Below, piece by piece: positions 1-8,467 of a stretch of DNA of 64,000 nucleotides; positions within the stretch are counted from its first letter, which is position 1, and each line of letters opens with the position of its first letter. The stretch spans positions 62,001 through 126,000 of the IMG/VR virus record IMGVR_UViG_3300020473_000020. One strand, given 5' to 3'. This DNA is from a virus. The position numbers and the translations under genes were made by a program. The notes beneath the pieces were generated by a model, which ran no database searches, was not told where the DNA came from, and saw only the letters and a list, made by a program, of their open reading frames with translations.

Positions 1-327
1 ATAGAGGTTACTCGCATCGGGTGACCCGAACATGTCCTCTTCATCGTCGAACGCTGGGTCAAAGTCTGCATTCATTTCGGCATGGACTAGCAGAAAGTTA
101 AGCACTTTGTTCGCAAGCAGATTTGGCTCCGCAGCTGACTGCCCGTTGTACATCGCCATAATGCCCGCTTTAACACTACCATACTCATTTGTAAGGTGCT
201 CTTTTAAGGCATCCCACGCTTGAGGGTCATCACTTGCAGCTAGGTTAACTTTAATGATGGTTTTGCCACGGCCAGTCGACTCGTACTTACGTCTGGCTTT
301 GGTTTGGCTATCTACATGATCGGTCAT
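1..327 (-). CDS. Hypothetical protein, 3' part cut by the window edge
   Basis: The reading frame starts at an ATG at 327 (minus) and stays open for 109 codons to the window edge, so the C-terminus is missing. The visible part starts MTDHVDSQTKARRKYES and has an acidic patch (DDEEDMF) near residue 97. GAGAC lies directly before the start, as at many genes here. I recognise no family. It reads in the same direction as the genes that follow it to 4.3 kb. Confidence 0.6.
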   Translation of the reverse strand, partial: MTDHVDSQTKARRKYESTGRGKTIIKVNLAASDDPQAWDALKEHLTNEYGSVKAGIMAMYNGQSAAEPNLLANKVLNFLLVHAEMNADFDPAFDDEEDMFGSPDASNLY

Positions 328-395
328 GATTGTCTCGTTTTCTTGTTCTAGTTCGCCTAGTGTATGTCGTGGTACACGATAAATCAAGCCCTTAT

Positions 396-875
396 TTAGA
401 CCTTACTCACTGTAGGGTAGTGCTTTTCGAGAAGCGTGCGTACAGCCTGCCAATCTGGGCATTGAACCGTCGCAAAGTGCAACAGGATGCCCTCAAACTT
501 GTCTTGGCCATGTGAGTCACACTTATCATCAATTAAGACAGCGCCTTTCAGCTTTGACTTGTCATAACAAATGATTGTCTTCTTCGCCATTTCGCGGCCA
601 AAGTGCTTGAGAACCCACACGATTTTTTCAGTGTAGCTAAGTGGGTTGTCGACTGATGGCGCAGTCAGAAACCATACATCAAACTTGCCTTGAGCTATGA
701 TCTCCTTGATTGTTTCCACAGCATCACGTACTGGTTCTAGGTTGGCGTAAAAGCCATAGGCCGCGTGAGGATAGGCTTGCTCAGGGCACTCGCCAAGCGC
801 ATGCTGCTTTGCCGCAGAGAAGGCGCAGGCCGTATCGTCCATGTCAATGTATAGGACTGGTTTTTCTTCACTCAT
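396..875 (-). CDS. HAD-family 5'(3')-deoxyribonucleotidase-like phosphatase
   Basis: A protein of about 159 residues of the haloacid dehalogenase fold. The N-terminus has the nucleophile motif YIDMDDTAC (D11, D13). WFLTAPS supplies the motif II hydroxyl, a lysine-rich KSKLKGA stretch follows, and LIDDK gives the acidic motif IV. This arrangement matches NT5C-type nucleotidases, which dephosphorylate deoxynucleoside monophosphates and could adjust nucleotide pools beside DHFR and ribonucleotide reductase. An upstream in-frame ATG at 899 would overlap the previous gene. I chose 875 because GGA lies nine bases before it and it starts just after that gene's stop. The substrate is inferred. Confidence 0.75.
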   Translation of the reverse strand: MSEEKPVLYIDMDDTACAFSAAKQHALGECPEQAYPHAAYGFYANLEPVRDAVETIKEIIAQGKFDVWFLTAPSVDNPLSYTEKIVWVLKHFGREMAKKTIICYDKSKLKGAVLIDDKCDSHGQDKFEGILLHFATVQCPDWQAVRTLLEKHYPTVSKV

Positions 876-880
876 ATCAA

Positions 881-1138
881 TCATTCCGTTGGGTTCCAAA
901 TATAGAGAGTTCGCTTTTTGCTAGCCTTAAACTCTGTATAGCCGTCAGGTATTGCACCTTGTCTGCCAGCCTGTCTGGCTTTCGAGGTTGATGGGTACGC
1001 ACCGACTTCAACCATTAAGTTCGGTAAGTCTTGGGCGTCACAGTACAGCACTTCTTCACCTTCGAAAAGTGTAGGGATGTCCGACTCTAACCAAGGTGCA
1101 TGGCTGATCACAATGTTGTTAATCTGTTCTTTTTTCAT
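881..1138 (-). CDS. Small hypothetical protein, possibly S4-like RNA-binding tail
   Basis: An 85-residue protein. The C-terminal half contains SKARQAGRQGAIPDGYTEF followed by a basic stretch and an IWNP ending. The spacing of arginines and glycines is reminiscent of the S4 RNA-binding fold, but this is only a visual impression. Its start overlaps the previous gene's stop as TAATG, so the two are probably translationally coupled. Confidence 0.65.
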   Translation of the reverse strand: MKKEQINNIVISHAPWLESDIPTLFEGEEVLYCDAQDLPNLMVEVGAYPSTSKARQAGRQGAIPDGYTEFKASKKRTLYIWNPTE

Positions 1139-1350
1139 TACATCGTTACCGCTGGCAATAAGCCGTAGTGGCGGGCAAGTGCTGCTACGTCTTCTTTGCT
1201 TAAATTAATCGTGGCCTCGTCGCCGTCTTCGTTATCAGGCTCAGGACGGTACAAGCTTAGCTCGTCACCTTCCTGCGGGCTTAGGGTATTCAGTTCCCAC
1301 TGCGCGTCGCTAAACTCGTGATGGACGATGTCAGATACTTCTCTGGCCAT
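1138..1350 (-). CDS. Small acidic hypothetical protein
   Basis: A 70-residue acidic protein with a central DNEDGDEAT stretch and a C-terminal helix ending in LPAVTM. It lies five bases after the upstream gene and shares a TAATG stop/start with the downstream one, so it belongs to a tight minus-strand operon. I recognise no family. Confidence 0.65.
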   Translation of the reverse strand: MAREVSDIVHHEFSDAQWELNTLSPQEGDELSLYRPEPDNEDGDEATINLSKEDVAALARHYGLLPAVTM

Positions 1351-1355
1351 AATCG

Positions 1356-2030
1356 TTACTTGTACTGTTGTCGACGTGCCGCATTGGCTGCGTCGCGGTT
1401 TCGGCGATACTTGTGGGCACGCTTGCTGACTTGCTTAGCTTCTTGCGTTTTGCCTTCTTTCACGTGACCTGCCTTGCCTTTGACACGCTTTTGAAGCGTC
1501 GCAAATACGACCATGTGGAGAAGCCCTGATTTGATGTATGACGGGAACTCTCGGTCGAAGAGTACAGGGGCTTTATCAAGCCAGTTTAGCATCGTACTCA
1601 TCGTAAACACGACTTTCATGTCTTTAAGAGCTGCCCCTATAAGGTTCGCTGCAATTGTGTAGAATTTCAAGCGCTCAGCAATAGTCAGCTCGTGCTTCCC
1701 CGTGGCCTCATCAAGGAACTTGTCAAACTCTTTAGCTTTGGCCACTGCCAGCTTTGCAGTATTATCCTGCGAAGCCAGTAGAATTTGGAAAGGTTTAACG
1801 CGCTGCCGAGTCTCGGTGTACATGTAGTCTGCCATAGCTGTGTACAACGACTCTGCCTGACTATGCTGACCACCTGTGTCGACCTTAGTAACTTTATCAC
1901 TTACGACAAATTTACCGCCTGTCATACTGGCCACGAGCTTACCGACGGCTTCAAGCTCAGCGCTACTTAGGGATGCAAGTTCGGCCTTGAGTGCCTGCGG
2001 TATTGTGACCTTTTTAGTCTTAGCAGTCAT
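1356..2030 (-). CDS. Hypothetical protein with strongly basic C-terminus
   Basis: A 224-residue protein. The first 190 residues look mostly helical. The last 40 are rich in lysine and arginine (KRAHKYRRNRDAANAARR) and could contact nucleic acid. It lies between small unknown genes in the same orientation. I do not recognise the family. Confidence 0.7.
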   Translation of the reverse strand: MTAKTKKVTIPQALKAELASLSSAELEAVGKLVASMTGGKFVVSDKVTKVDTGGQHSQAESLYTAMADYMYTETRQRVKPFQILLASQDNTAKLAVAKAKEFDKFLDEATGKHELTIAERLKFYTIAANLIGAALKDMKVVFTMSTMLNWLDKAPVLFDREFPSYIKSGLLHMVVFATLQKRVKGKAGHVKEGKTQEAKQVSKRAHKYRRNRDAANAARRQQYK

Positions 2031-2035
2031 CTGGT

Positions 2036-2131
2036 TTAGACCTTACTGTCGAGCTGTTTAGCATTGTCGAGGATCTTTTTTAAATCGGCCTCAATCTCAG
2101 GCTTTAGCTCGTGGTTTTGGAAATCTTTCAT
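2036..2131 (-). CDS. Very small hypothetical protein (31 aa)
   Basis: The frame can be extended upstream to 2245, but the only ATG with a convincing Shine-Dalgarno (AAGG, seven bases upstream) is at 2131. That gives a 31-residue product, MKDFQNHELKPEIEADLKK onward. The discarded upstream part is leader: it holds an ATTGAGACT box, a TTGTACAA site and a GAGATAC box. It ends five bases before the next gene. Confidence 0.5.
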   Translation of the reverse strand: MKDFQNHELKPEIEADLKKILDNAKQLDSKV

Positions 2132-2161
2132 AGAAAGCCTTATAAGGTTACGCGTTGCCAA

Positions 2162-2191
2162 GTATCTCTTGTACAACGGTATAGTCTCAAT
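2162..2191 (-). promoter_or_regulatory. Leader boxes ATTGAGACT and GAGATAC flanking a TTGTACAA palindrome
   Basis: Read on the minus strand, ATTGAGACT is followed by TTGTACAA (2169-2176) and then GAGATAC, 30-60 bases before the start at 2131. Both signals recur elsewhere in the window; here they are combined in one leader. Confidence 0.5.
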
Positions 2192-2232
2192 TGACCTCCA
2201 TGTTACTTGATATTTTCTACTAAATAAAGACG

Positions 2233-2270
2233 AAAGTGCCTGCACGCTAGTAAACTAGGGCAGGCACTTT
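2233..2270 (-). terminator. Hairpin terminator after DHFR
   Basis: An 11-bp perfect stem (AAAGTGCCTGC with its complement) encloses an inner CTAG/CTAG stem. On the minus strand it is followed by a T-rich stretch, and it lies 18 bases after the DHFR stop. Confidence 0.7.
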
Positions 2271-2287
2271 TAGCTGTTGGGATGCTT

Positions 2288-2986
2288 CTACGCCTTTTTT
2301 GTTAGGGCACGGAAAACATAAGGGAACTGGTTCTTATCGTCGGCAGGGTAGGTGCCACGCTCCATCAACTCTACATAATCACTCGGTACGTCAAAGCGCG
2401 CCCAGCCTGTTTCTGCTGAGGCTTCGGCAATTGTCGTTTGTACAACCGTATGCCAAATTCGCTGTACGTCTAACTCGACTAAGGCTTGTTTGTAAATCGA
2501 GTCACCGCCGATGATAAATAGCTTTTTACTCTCGTCGATGTAGTCAGGTAAACGGCGCTCAAGTTCTGCGAAGCTGGCCACAATGAGTGGCTGATGCGCA
2601 CCATTGAGGCGCTTTTCGTCCTCTTCAAGCCATGCTGAAAGATTTATAGGGTCTTTCGTCATAATGACATTCAAGCGGTTAGGTAATAATCGTCCGATGC
2701 TATCTAGCGTCTTACGCCCCATGATGACTACGTTATCCGTTGTCAGCGCCTTAAAGTTTTTAAGGTCTGCACTTTGCCTGAATGGTAGATTACCATTTGG
2801 CGTACCTATCCACCCGTCAAGCGTAGAGCCTACAATCAGATCAAACTGTAGTCGGTTACCATCGTTGCCTTCTACCGTCGGCGGCAGGTAATCATCGTCG
2901 TGGCCTTCTGGAAATTCACCATCGTTTTCTACGTCAACTAATGGCTCTTCTTGTTCAAAGTTTTCTATTTGAGTCTCATCACTCAT
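2288..2986 (-). CDS. folA: Dihydrofolate reductase with acidic N-terminal extension
   Basis: A 232-residue protein. It reduces dihydrofolate to tetrahydrofolate with NADPH and so supports thymidylate and purine synthesis. After about 48 acidic residues the DHFR core begins: LIVGSTLDGWIG with the conserved tryptophan, MGRKTLDSIG (NADPH site), and IIGGDSIYKQAL. A normal bacterial DHFR has about 160 residues, so the excess is the N-terminal tail, which is unusual and of unknown role. It starts after an ATTGAAACGCTGAGGTAC leader, a variant of the phage leader box. It fits the nucleotide-supply theme of NrdA/NrdB and the deoxynucleotidase-like gene. Confidence 0.93.
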   Translation of the reverse strand: MSDETQIENFEQEEPLVDVENDGEFPEGHDDDYLPPTVEGNDGNRLQFDLIVGSTLDGWIGTPNGNLPFRQSADLKNFKALTTDNVVIMGRKTLDSIGRLLPNRLNVIMTKDPINLSAWLEEDEKRLNGAHQPLIVASFAELERRLPDYIDESKKLFIIGGDSIYKQALVELDVQRIWHTVVQTTIAEASAETGWARFDVPSDYVELMERGTYPADDKNQFPYVFRALTKKA

Positions 2987-3006
2987 TTGGTACCTCAGCG
3001 TTTCAA

Positions 3007-3312
3007 TTATTGGTTATTAAGTTGCTTTTTAAGGGCTTCGTTATCAAGCTTCGCGTTGTGCAATGCGGCCTTCGTTTCTTCTAACTCTAAAAGCACAGGG
3101 ACTCGGCGCTGTATATCTAGCAGTGCTCGGTCGCAAAGACCCGCGACTTCTTGATTATCCGTTGCTACGCGGATCCGATGAAACTCATCCGCCTGTAAGT
3201 CAAGCTGGTCAAGTAACTGGTCAATGGTGCCCCACGCGGTGGCTAGCTGTGGATTTTCAGCTAGGGCAGCACTATCGGGGCGGTCTATTGTAATACTTGG
3301 TTTTACGTGCAT
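3007..3312 (-). CDS. Hypothetical coiled-coil protein
   Basis: A 101-residue protein starting MHVKPSITIDRPDSAAL. A strong Shine-Dalgarno (AAGGAGA, six bases upstream) fixes the start at 3312 rather than the longer ATG at 3366. The C-terminal half (LELEETKAALHNAKLDNEAL) is a clear heptad-type helix likely to form a coiled coil. No family recognised. Confidence 0.7.
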   Translation of the reverse strand: MHVKPSITIDRPDSAALAENPQLATAWGTIDQLLDQLDLQADEFHRIRVATDNQEVAGLCDRALLDIQRRVPVLLELEETKAALHNAKLDNEALKKQLNNQ

Positions 3313-3326
3313 TATCGTCTCCTTGG

Positions 3327-3644
3327 TTAAAAAGTTTGCAGCGTACCACAGCATGTGCACAGGCACCCGTCAGAGCTAACCATGAAGAACTCATTACTAC
3401 ATGCTGCGCATTCCCAGTAGTTATCAGGCGCAGTTAGTAGACTCATTATACCTTTATGCAGGCCACACTCTGGACACGTAAAGGTGGTCTCACCTACCTC
3501 TGAGACACACTGCCAGCTATGGCGGCATGCCAAACAAGTAGCCTTGCCTTCTAGGTACTTGTATTTATCGGCATCCGACGGTTTGTCGTCAACCTCTTTA
3601 TTACGGCGCTTGAACGCGTCGAATTGTACAACTTTATCGTCCAT
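3327..3644 (-). CDS. Hypothetical protein with paired zinc ribbons
   Basis: A 105-residue protein with four CxxC pairs: CLAC, CPEC, CAAC and CTCC. Together they can form two zinc ribbons, typical of nucleic-acid or protein-binding modules. The N-terminal 30 residues are charged. The ATG follows AAAGGG. No enzymatic motif is seen. Confidence 0.7.
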   Translation of the reverse strand: MDDKVVQFDAFKRRNKEVDDKPSDADKYKYLEGKATCLACRHSWQCVSEVGETTFTCPECGLHKGIMSLLTAPDNYWECAACSNEFFMVSSDGCLCTCCGTLQTF

Positions 3645-3746
3645 ATAACGCCCTTTGGGTCACACCCAGTTCAATTACATGGCTTTCGCCAATTTCTCAT
3701 AGTCTCACGGTGCATTATATGCCCAATCGAAGCACTGTCAAACCTA

Positions 3747-4334
3747 CTATGACTCAATTGTAATGCGTATATCGTCAGGGCTTACGCCTAGCGTTAGCGC
3801 TAAACGGCGCTTAGCTTCTGGGATCGTTAGCGGGGTTTCATCTGCCGTAGGCTGAGTAGTTTCTGTGCTGTCCCCAGTCTCACGCTCTTCTTGGTTTAAG
3901 TCCTCATCGTCGACTTTTAGCTCCATAGTTGGGGCAGGCATCGCTTTCCAAGCAAGTGCATCAAGGTCAAAGTGATTGCTTAACTCATCAGTCTGTGTGT
4001 AGCGTACAGGGTTACGGTTCGCTGTAAGGAATGATTTCAGGTCGATCTCTGCGTACTCGCTAAACTGTATAGAATATCGCTGAGCATGGTTTGCGTGGCG
4101 CTTAGGCAGCTTAATGACATCCTTTATTTTGCCAATAACAAACATGTGCTTGTGAGGTGCTGAGACGCCGCCCCAGTCATTACCTTCATTAGCAAAGCTT
4201 CTGTTCTGAATTACGACAGCGTAATCCGCACGCTTTGCACGCCTTGGGTCGAGAACCCATGCTTGGGTACCCCCTTCTTTAATGATGCGTTCGATACCTC
4301 GGGCACTAAATACTGATACAAACTCGTTAGTCAT
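3747..4334 (-). CDS. Hypothetical protein with acidic linker
   Basis: A 195-residue protein. Residues 1-135 look like a folded alpha/beta domain (AWVLDPRRAKRADYAVVIQNR; HKHMFVIGKIKDV). An acidic Thr/Glu-rich linker and a short C-terminal helix follow. AGGGGT precedes the ATG. I do not recognise the family. Confidence 0.65.
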   Translation of the reverse strand: MTNEFVSVFSARGIERIIKEGGTQAWVLDPRRAKRADYAVVIQNRSFANEGNDWGGVSAPHKHMFVIGKIKDVIKLPKRHANHAQRYSIQFSEYAEIDLKSFLTANRNPVRYTQTDELSNHFDLDALAWKAMPAPTMELKVDDEDLNQEERETGDSTETTQPTADETPLTIPEAKRRLALTLGVSPDDIRITIES

Positions 4335-4515
4335 AACTTACCCCTATGCAGGCGATTACGTTTAATTAGCTGCGAGCATAGTAGATACTTTCTCTTGGCT
4401 TTTCAAGCCAAAGTATCGTAAAAGTATTTAAAAAGCCTAGAGCACTAAATTAAGCCTTTGTTTTTAGTGGTGAATTATTTTGAAAAGTATTTTAGAGGTC
4501 TCTGGATTTGCATAA

Positions 4516-4541
4516 AAAAAAGGGGTGCATCGCTGCGCCCC
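4516..4541 (-). terminator. Rho-independent terminator after the metallopeptidase/VWA gene
   Basis: On the minus strand GGGGCGCA and TGCACCCC form a stem with one mismatch, followed by eight T. It sits 22 bases past the stop of the large gene upstream. Confidence 0.75.
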
Positions 4542-4562
4542 TTGGTTTCTGTAACTAAATAG

Positions 4563-7500
4563 TTAGCGTGGGTCTTTGAGCTTTACCATGGCTGCCGTGC
4601 CATCGTTCTCAACAACCATGCCCTCAAAGTTGATCTTCGACTTCCACTTCTTAGCATTATTGTCATGGAACTGGTACAAGTATTCCACGGTACGCGCGCC
4701 TTGTGTAAGCCAGCACATGTTCAGCCAAGGTAGCTTGCCGCCCTTGACGTTCATGGCCTTCACTAAGCGCGCAGGTACGATACTCTTAGGCGAACCATCA
4801 CCGTCAATGCTCGTACCACCTCGGTATCTATCATCAAAGATGTCAAAGTCAGAGATAACCATTACGCCGCCAATTACGAGCTGAGTCGGGTCACCCTTAT
4901 ACTTTGTCTTATCAAACTTGGCGGTACCTTCAAACAGTTGAACTAGGTACTCATACGCTGGTGAAATAAACGACCCCGAAGATTTCAAATACTTCGGCAT
5001 GGCTTTATCAAGCTCTTTAACCGTATAGATACCTGAACCATACTCCCGACCGTCAAAGTTGATAGGAACTACGTACTTAACACCCATCTTCTTATCAAGC
5101 TCGAACACTGTTGCAGCTATCGCTTTTGAAATAAGTCTTGCTGACGATGCTAAGGAACCCGAGGCATCAATGATAACCACAAGTGCCTTATCACCCGAGC
5201 CACGTCGAACAGGCATGTCGTCGTCCGCGCCCCAAGCGCCCTTAATTCGACGGCTAAGCTTAGAAGCGTTGTGACCTACTTCTGTATCGATCTTAAAGCC
5301 TTTGACCTTACGCGCCCACTTACGAATAAGCGATACCAAGCCCATAGTTTGTCGATCTGCACGTTGGCCGCCTCCAAACTGGTAGGCATCACTGCCTTTA
5401 CCTGCGTTTTGAAGTTGGTCTCGTACGTTGTCTAGGTCAAGCTCACCATCGTTCTTCTCACGCTCGTTACGGTTGTCCTCCATAGTTTCGCCAGCTTCAC
5501 GAAGCATGTCGTTCATCTTATCGAGGTTATCCTTTAAGCGCTGCTGAGCTTCTTTACGCTTAGCACGCTCTTCGTCTGTATCAGGATCGCGGTCAAACAT
5601 ATCAGACGTATCTGGCTGCTCATCGTCGCCATCAGCATCGCTGCCGTCTGCGTCCGAATCTGCATCAGAGTCTGAGTTAGCGTCGGTGTTGTCAGTGTCG
5701 TTACCATCACCCGAGGTCGAGTCACCGCTCATATCGCTATCGTCATCAGCGTCGTCACCCTCTGGTTGACCACCTTGAGTTGTGTCAGGTCTATCGACGG
5801 CGTCATCAGACTCATCATTTGAGCCGATAGTACTGCTATTCATGTCGTTCGCCAGCGAGTCTAAGTAGTCATCCCAGTCAGATTCAGAGTCTTGCTCTTC
5901 TGAGTCGGCATCACCGCCACCGCTTTGCTGGTCGTCGCTGTCTGCGTCGGCATCGTCCCCTGATTGGTCACTTCCACCGCCACTCTGGTTTGAGTCTGCA
6001 TCAGGTGAATCACCATCGCTATCAGCTGCATCGTCTTGGTTGCTTGTTGCATCCGAGTCAGTACCTGACTGGTCTTGGTCGCCATCGGTATTATCACCAG
6101 CCGCATCATTACCATCTTGGTCGTTATCGACATCGTCACCCGTTGTGCTGTCCCCGTCTTGGTCGTCACTAGGGTCTAAATCGTCGTCGGTACCATCACC
6201 CGCTGTGCCGTCACCACTTTGGTCGGCCGAAGCGTCTTGGTCGTCTTCGTCGTCAGGGTCTTCGTCGTTAGCATCACCGCCACCTGCCGCATCATTATCG
6301 TCATCTTCGTCGTCGGTACCATCATCTTGAGAGGCACCACCGCCAGCTGAGCCATCATCTTGAGGTGGCATATCAGGCTCATTGTTGACTTCAATATCTG
6401 GTTGCGGCTCAGGGTCTTCATCTGACCCATTATCTTGCTGCTGATTAGGGTCGACTTGAACCTCATCGCGTACATCAAGATAAACAGGGCGAAGGTCTTT
6501 CGCGCGCTTAACTTCTAGCTCGTCTTCTTTGATCAGGTTATCAGCTGTAGTCGCAAGTAAGACCTCATCGAAGACATTATCATTGAGGCGTACAGGTGCA
6601 TTTGGTGAACCACCGACATTCGCCAATGCGGTTGCTTTAGCGATTTCTTCGTCATTTAAAACGCCACTGTCCTTATTACCTTGAACAGCGCTCATGATCT
6701 TACCCGATAACGTGCCATTCAAGCGTGTTACTGGGTACGTTAGTAACTGCTGAGCACCTTGCTCGTCATTTGGCAGCACACCGATTACGACTTGGTAGAT
6801 GCCAGTTACTTTATCGAGAACCACATCGCCACGTTCCATTTCTGGCGTGTAAATTTCTGGCTCTTTTTGTGTATCTTCTGGGGCTGCTTGGTCACCTGCG
6901 TCACCTGCGTCGTTGTCTTTTTCAACCTCTGTCACAGTCACATCAGGCTTACGTGCATCGCCGTAAGTTGGCTTCTTCTTAACTAGCTCGTCGTCAGTTA
7001 GTGTTGCGCTAAACGCACGACGTACCATTAATTCTAAATCCCAGAAAGAGGGGAGTGGTAGTGTACCGTCTGCGAAGAAGGTATATTCCTCTGGCATGGT
7101 TTCGAGCCTTCCGATATTAACATCATCAGCTCGGTTAACAACAAAGATAACTGGGAACCAAACGTCATAAGACATTTTGTCTTGTGCTGAGCTAAGCTCG
7201 TCAAGTAGTGCCTCGCGGTAGTCAGGCGAATTTCCGCTATCTTTAAGGCGGTTCTGAACGTCGCTTACTTTAGCTGCGTCAAGATTGCCCTTGCCGAATA
7301 CAATTTGGTCACCAATATACCAACGGCCACATGTAATACGGTTAAACGTTGCACCCGTACTAGTATTGCCTCGGGCATCCATTGTACGGAACTCAGGGAC
7401 TGTATAACCGCCATTGGTCGCAGGCATATCGAACATCGCCGACATAAAGCGGTTATTCATTAGCTCTTCAATCGGTACCGTGTTACTCATCACGCGTTGA

Positions 7501-8399
7501 AGTGCTTTACTGTTGGTCTTGTTTACCACAGGTGGTAACTGCATGTCCTTCAAGCCTTGGTTTACATCAGCATTGAAGTGATCATAAATAACGTGCAGAA
7601 GTTCGTGGCCAATCATATAACCGAGTGACGCCATCGCACCACCATAGTTTTCCATACCGCTTAGACCGACTTTTGCAGCAACCATGTCTTGTACAATAGC
7701 TTTTGCAATAAAGGCAGGGTTATAGCGTAGGATCCGCTTAGTCGTCGTGACTTTCTGTACGTAAAGCGTCGAGCCTTTTTCACGAGTTTCTTCTACGGCA
7801 CCAAGCTCTTGATACATCTTTGAGAACGTTGGCATGTTCGACATGCTCGCAACAAAGCGCGCCATCAATTGAATATCTGACGGTTTTAAGCTTAGCTCGG
7901 GAACGTCAGCCATAATGTGCTGGTGGTCGTCCCAAATACGGTTTTTAACCGTTAAGGCGCTTGATTTAGCTGATACAACTTGGCGACCACTCGTGAAAAC
8001 CTCTTCGACAGGCATCGTTGTTGCGTGACCTGCGGCTGAGAAGCTTTTATCTTTTAGTGCATCTTGTAAGAGGGCACTTAAATCATCACGCTGTGCTAGG
8101 GTGTTTTGGATCACACTCTGAGGTGCATCAAGAAGTGGGACGCCGCCCATATTCTTTACCATGCGATCCATGTCTGAGTAGCGCACACCTTGGCGGCTTG
8201 CTAGAGCAACACCATTGTACACTTCTACGTTGTTTGTTTCTGAGTTTACTCGTGCCAAGAAGCCAAAGGTTTGACCTTGGTCTTGGATATTACCTGCGGC
8301 GCGTGTCAACACAGAGGTATAGTCAGAAATATCGGCAGTAACTTTCTGGTTAATGATCTCTTTTACTGCTGATTCAAACTCTAATAATGACAGTCCCAT
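4563..8399 (-). CDS. Giant metallopeptidase-like plus VWA domain protein with acidic linker
   Basis: A 1278-residue protein in three parts. The N-terminal region has a zinc-metallopeptidase motif H265ELLH269 and downstream WYIGDQIVF, resembling the WNIAxD segment of the putative metallopeptidase half of DUF2201-type proteins. Residues about 645-940 are a long low-complexity Asp/Gly/Ser/Asn/Gln tract. The C-terminus is a von Willebrand A domain with the MIDAS motif DASGS near residue 1075 and a later SDFD. VWA proteins of this kind work with MoxR AAA+ ATPases, and a tandem MoxR gene lies two genes upstream. Role in the phage unknown; a chaperone- or protease-like remodelling complex is my inference. 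GGAGG precedes the start. Confidence 0.85.
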   Translation of the reverse strand: MGLSLLEFESAVKEIINQKVTADISDYTSVLTRAAGNIQDQGQTFGFLARVNSETNNVEVYNGVALASRQGVRYSDMDRMVKNMGGVPLLDAPQSVIQNTLAQRDDLSALLQDALKDKSFSAAGHATTMPVEEVFTSGRQVVSAKSSALTVKNRIWDDHQHIMADVPELSLKPSDIQLMARFVASMSNMPTFSKMYQELGAVEETREKGSTLYVQKVTTTKRILRYNPAFIAKAIVQDMVAAKVGLSGMENYGGAMASLGYMIGHELLHVIYDHFNADVNQGLKDMQLPPVVNKTNSKALQRVMSNTVPIEELMNNRFMSAMFDMPATNGGYTVPEFRTMDARGNTSTGATFNRITCGRWYIGDQIVFGKGNLDAAKVSDVQNRLKDSGNSPDYREALLDELSSAQDKMSYDVWFPVIFVVNRADDVNIGRLETMPEEYTFFADGTLPLPSFWDLELMVRRAFSATLTDDELVKKKPTYGDARKPDVTVTEVEKDNDAGDAGDQAAPEDTQKEPEIYTPEMERGDVVLDKVTGIYQVVIGVLPNDEQGAQQLLTYPVTRLNGTLSGKIMSAVQGNKDSGVLNDEEIAKATALANVGGSPNAPVRLNDNVFDEVLLATTADNLIKEDELEVKRAKDLRPVYLDVRDEVQVDPNQQQDNGSDEDPEPQPDIEVNNEPDMPPQDDGSAGGGASQDDGTDDEDDDNDAAGGGDANDEDPDDEDDQDASADQSGDGTAGDGTDDDLDPSDDQDGDSTTGDDVDNDQDGNDAAGDNTDGDQDQSGTDSDATSNQDDAADSDGDSPDADSNQSGGGSDQSGDDADADSDDQQSGGGDADSEEQDSESDWDDYLDSLANDMNSSTIGSNDESDDAVDRPDTTQGGQPEGDDADDDSDMSGDSTSGDGNDTDNTDANSDSDADSDADGSDADGDDEQPDTSDMFDRDPDTDEERAKRKEAQQRLKDNLDKMNDMLREAGETMEDNRNEREKNDGELDLDNVRDQLQNAGKGSDAYQFGGGQRADRQTMGLVSLIRKWARKVKGFKIDTEVGHNASKLSRRIKGAWGADDDMPVRRGSGDKALVVIIDASGSLASSARLISKAIAATVFELDKKMGVKYVVPINFDGREYGSGIYTVKELDKAMPKYLKSSGSFISPAYEYLVQLFEGTAKFDKTKYKGDPTQLVIGGVMVISDFDIFDDRYRGGTSIDGDGSPKSIVPARLVKAMNVKGGKLPWLNMCWLTQGARTVEYLYQFHDNNAKKWKSKINFEGMVVENDGTAAMVKLKDPR

Positions 8400-8418
8400 A
8401 TAGGCTGTCCTCCATTTC

Positions 8419-8432
8419 TCTCAAGTCTCGAT
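8419..8432 (-). promoter_or_regulatory. Leader box ATCGAGACTTGAGA
   Basis: The recurrent leader box lies about 20 bases before the start of the giant VWA gene, between it and a hairpin (8436-8457). The same box occurs before many plus-strand genes. Confidence 0.5.
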
Positions 8433-8435
8433 TTA

Positions 8436-8457
8436 GGGGAGTCCTAAGTGACTCCCC
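8436..8457 (-). terminator. Short intergenic hairpin, possible attenuator
   Basis: GGGGAGTC and GACTCCCC form an 8-bp stem in the 68-base gap between the 351-residue gene and the VWA gene. No T-run follows, so it may be an mRNA stabiliser or partial terminator rather than a strong stop. Confidence 0.4.
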
Positions 8458-8467
8458 CTCGTGCAGT

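Noticed and set aside
6040-6330. Plus-strand serine-rich frames across 5.5-6.5 kb
   Set aside because: They are shadows of the Asp/Gly-rich linker of the giant VWA gene, with repetitive codon use and no start signals.
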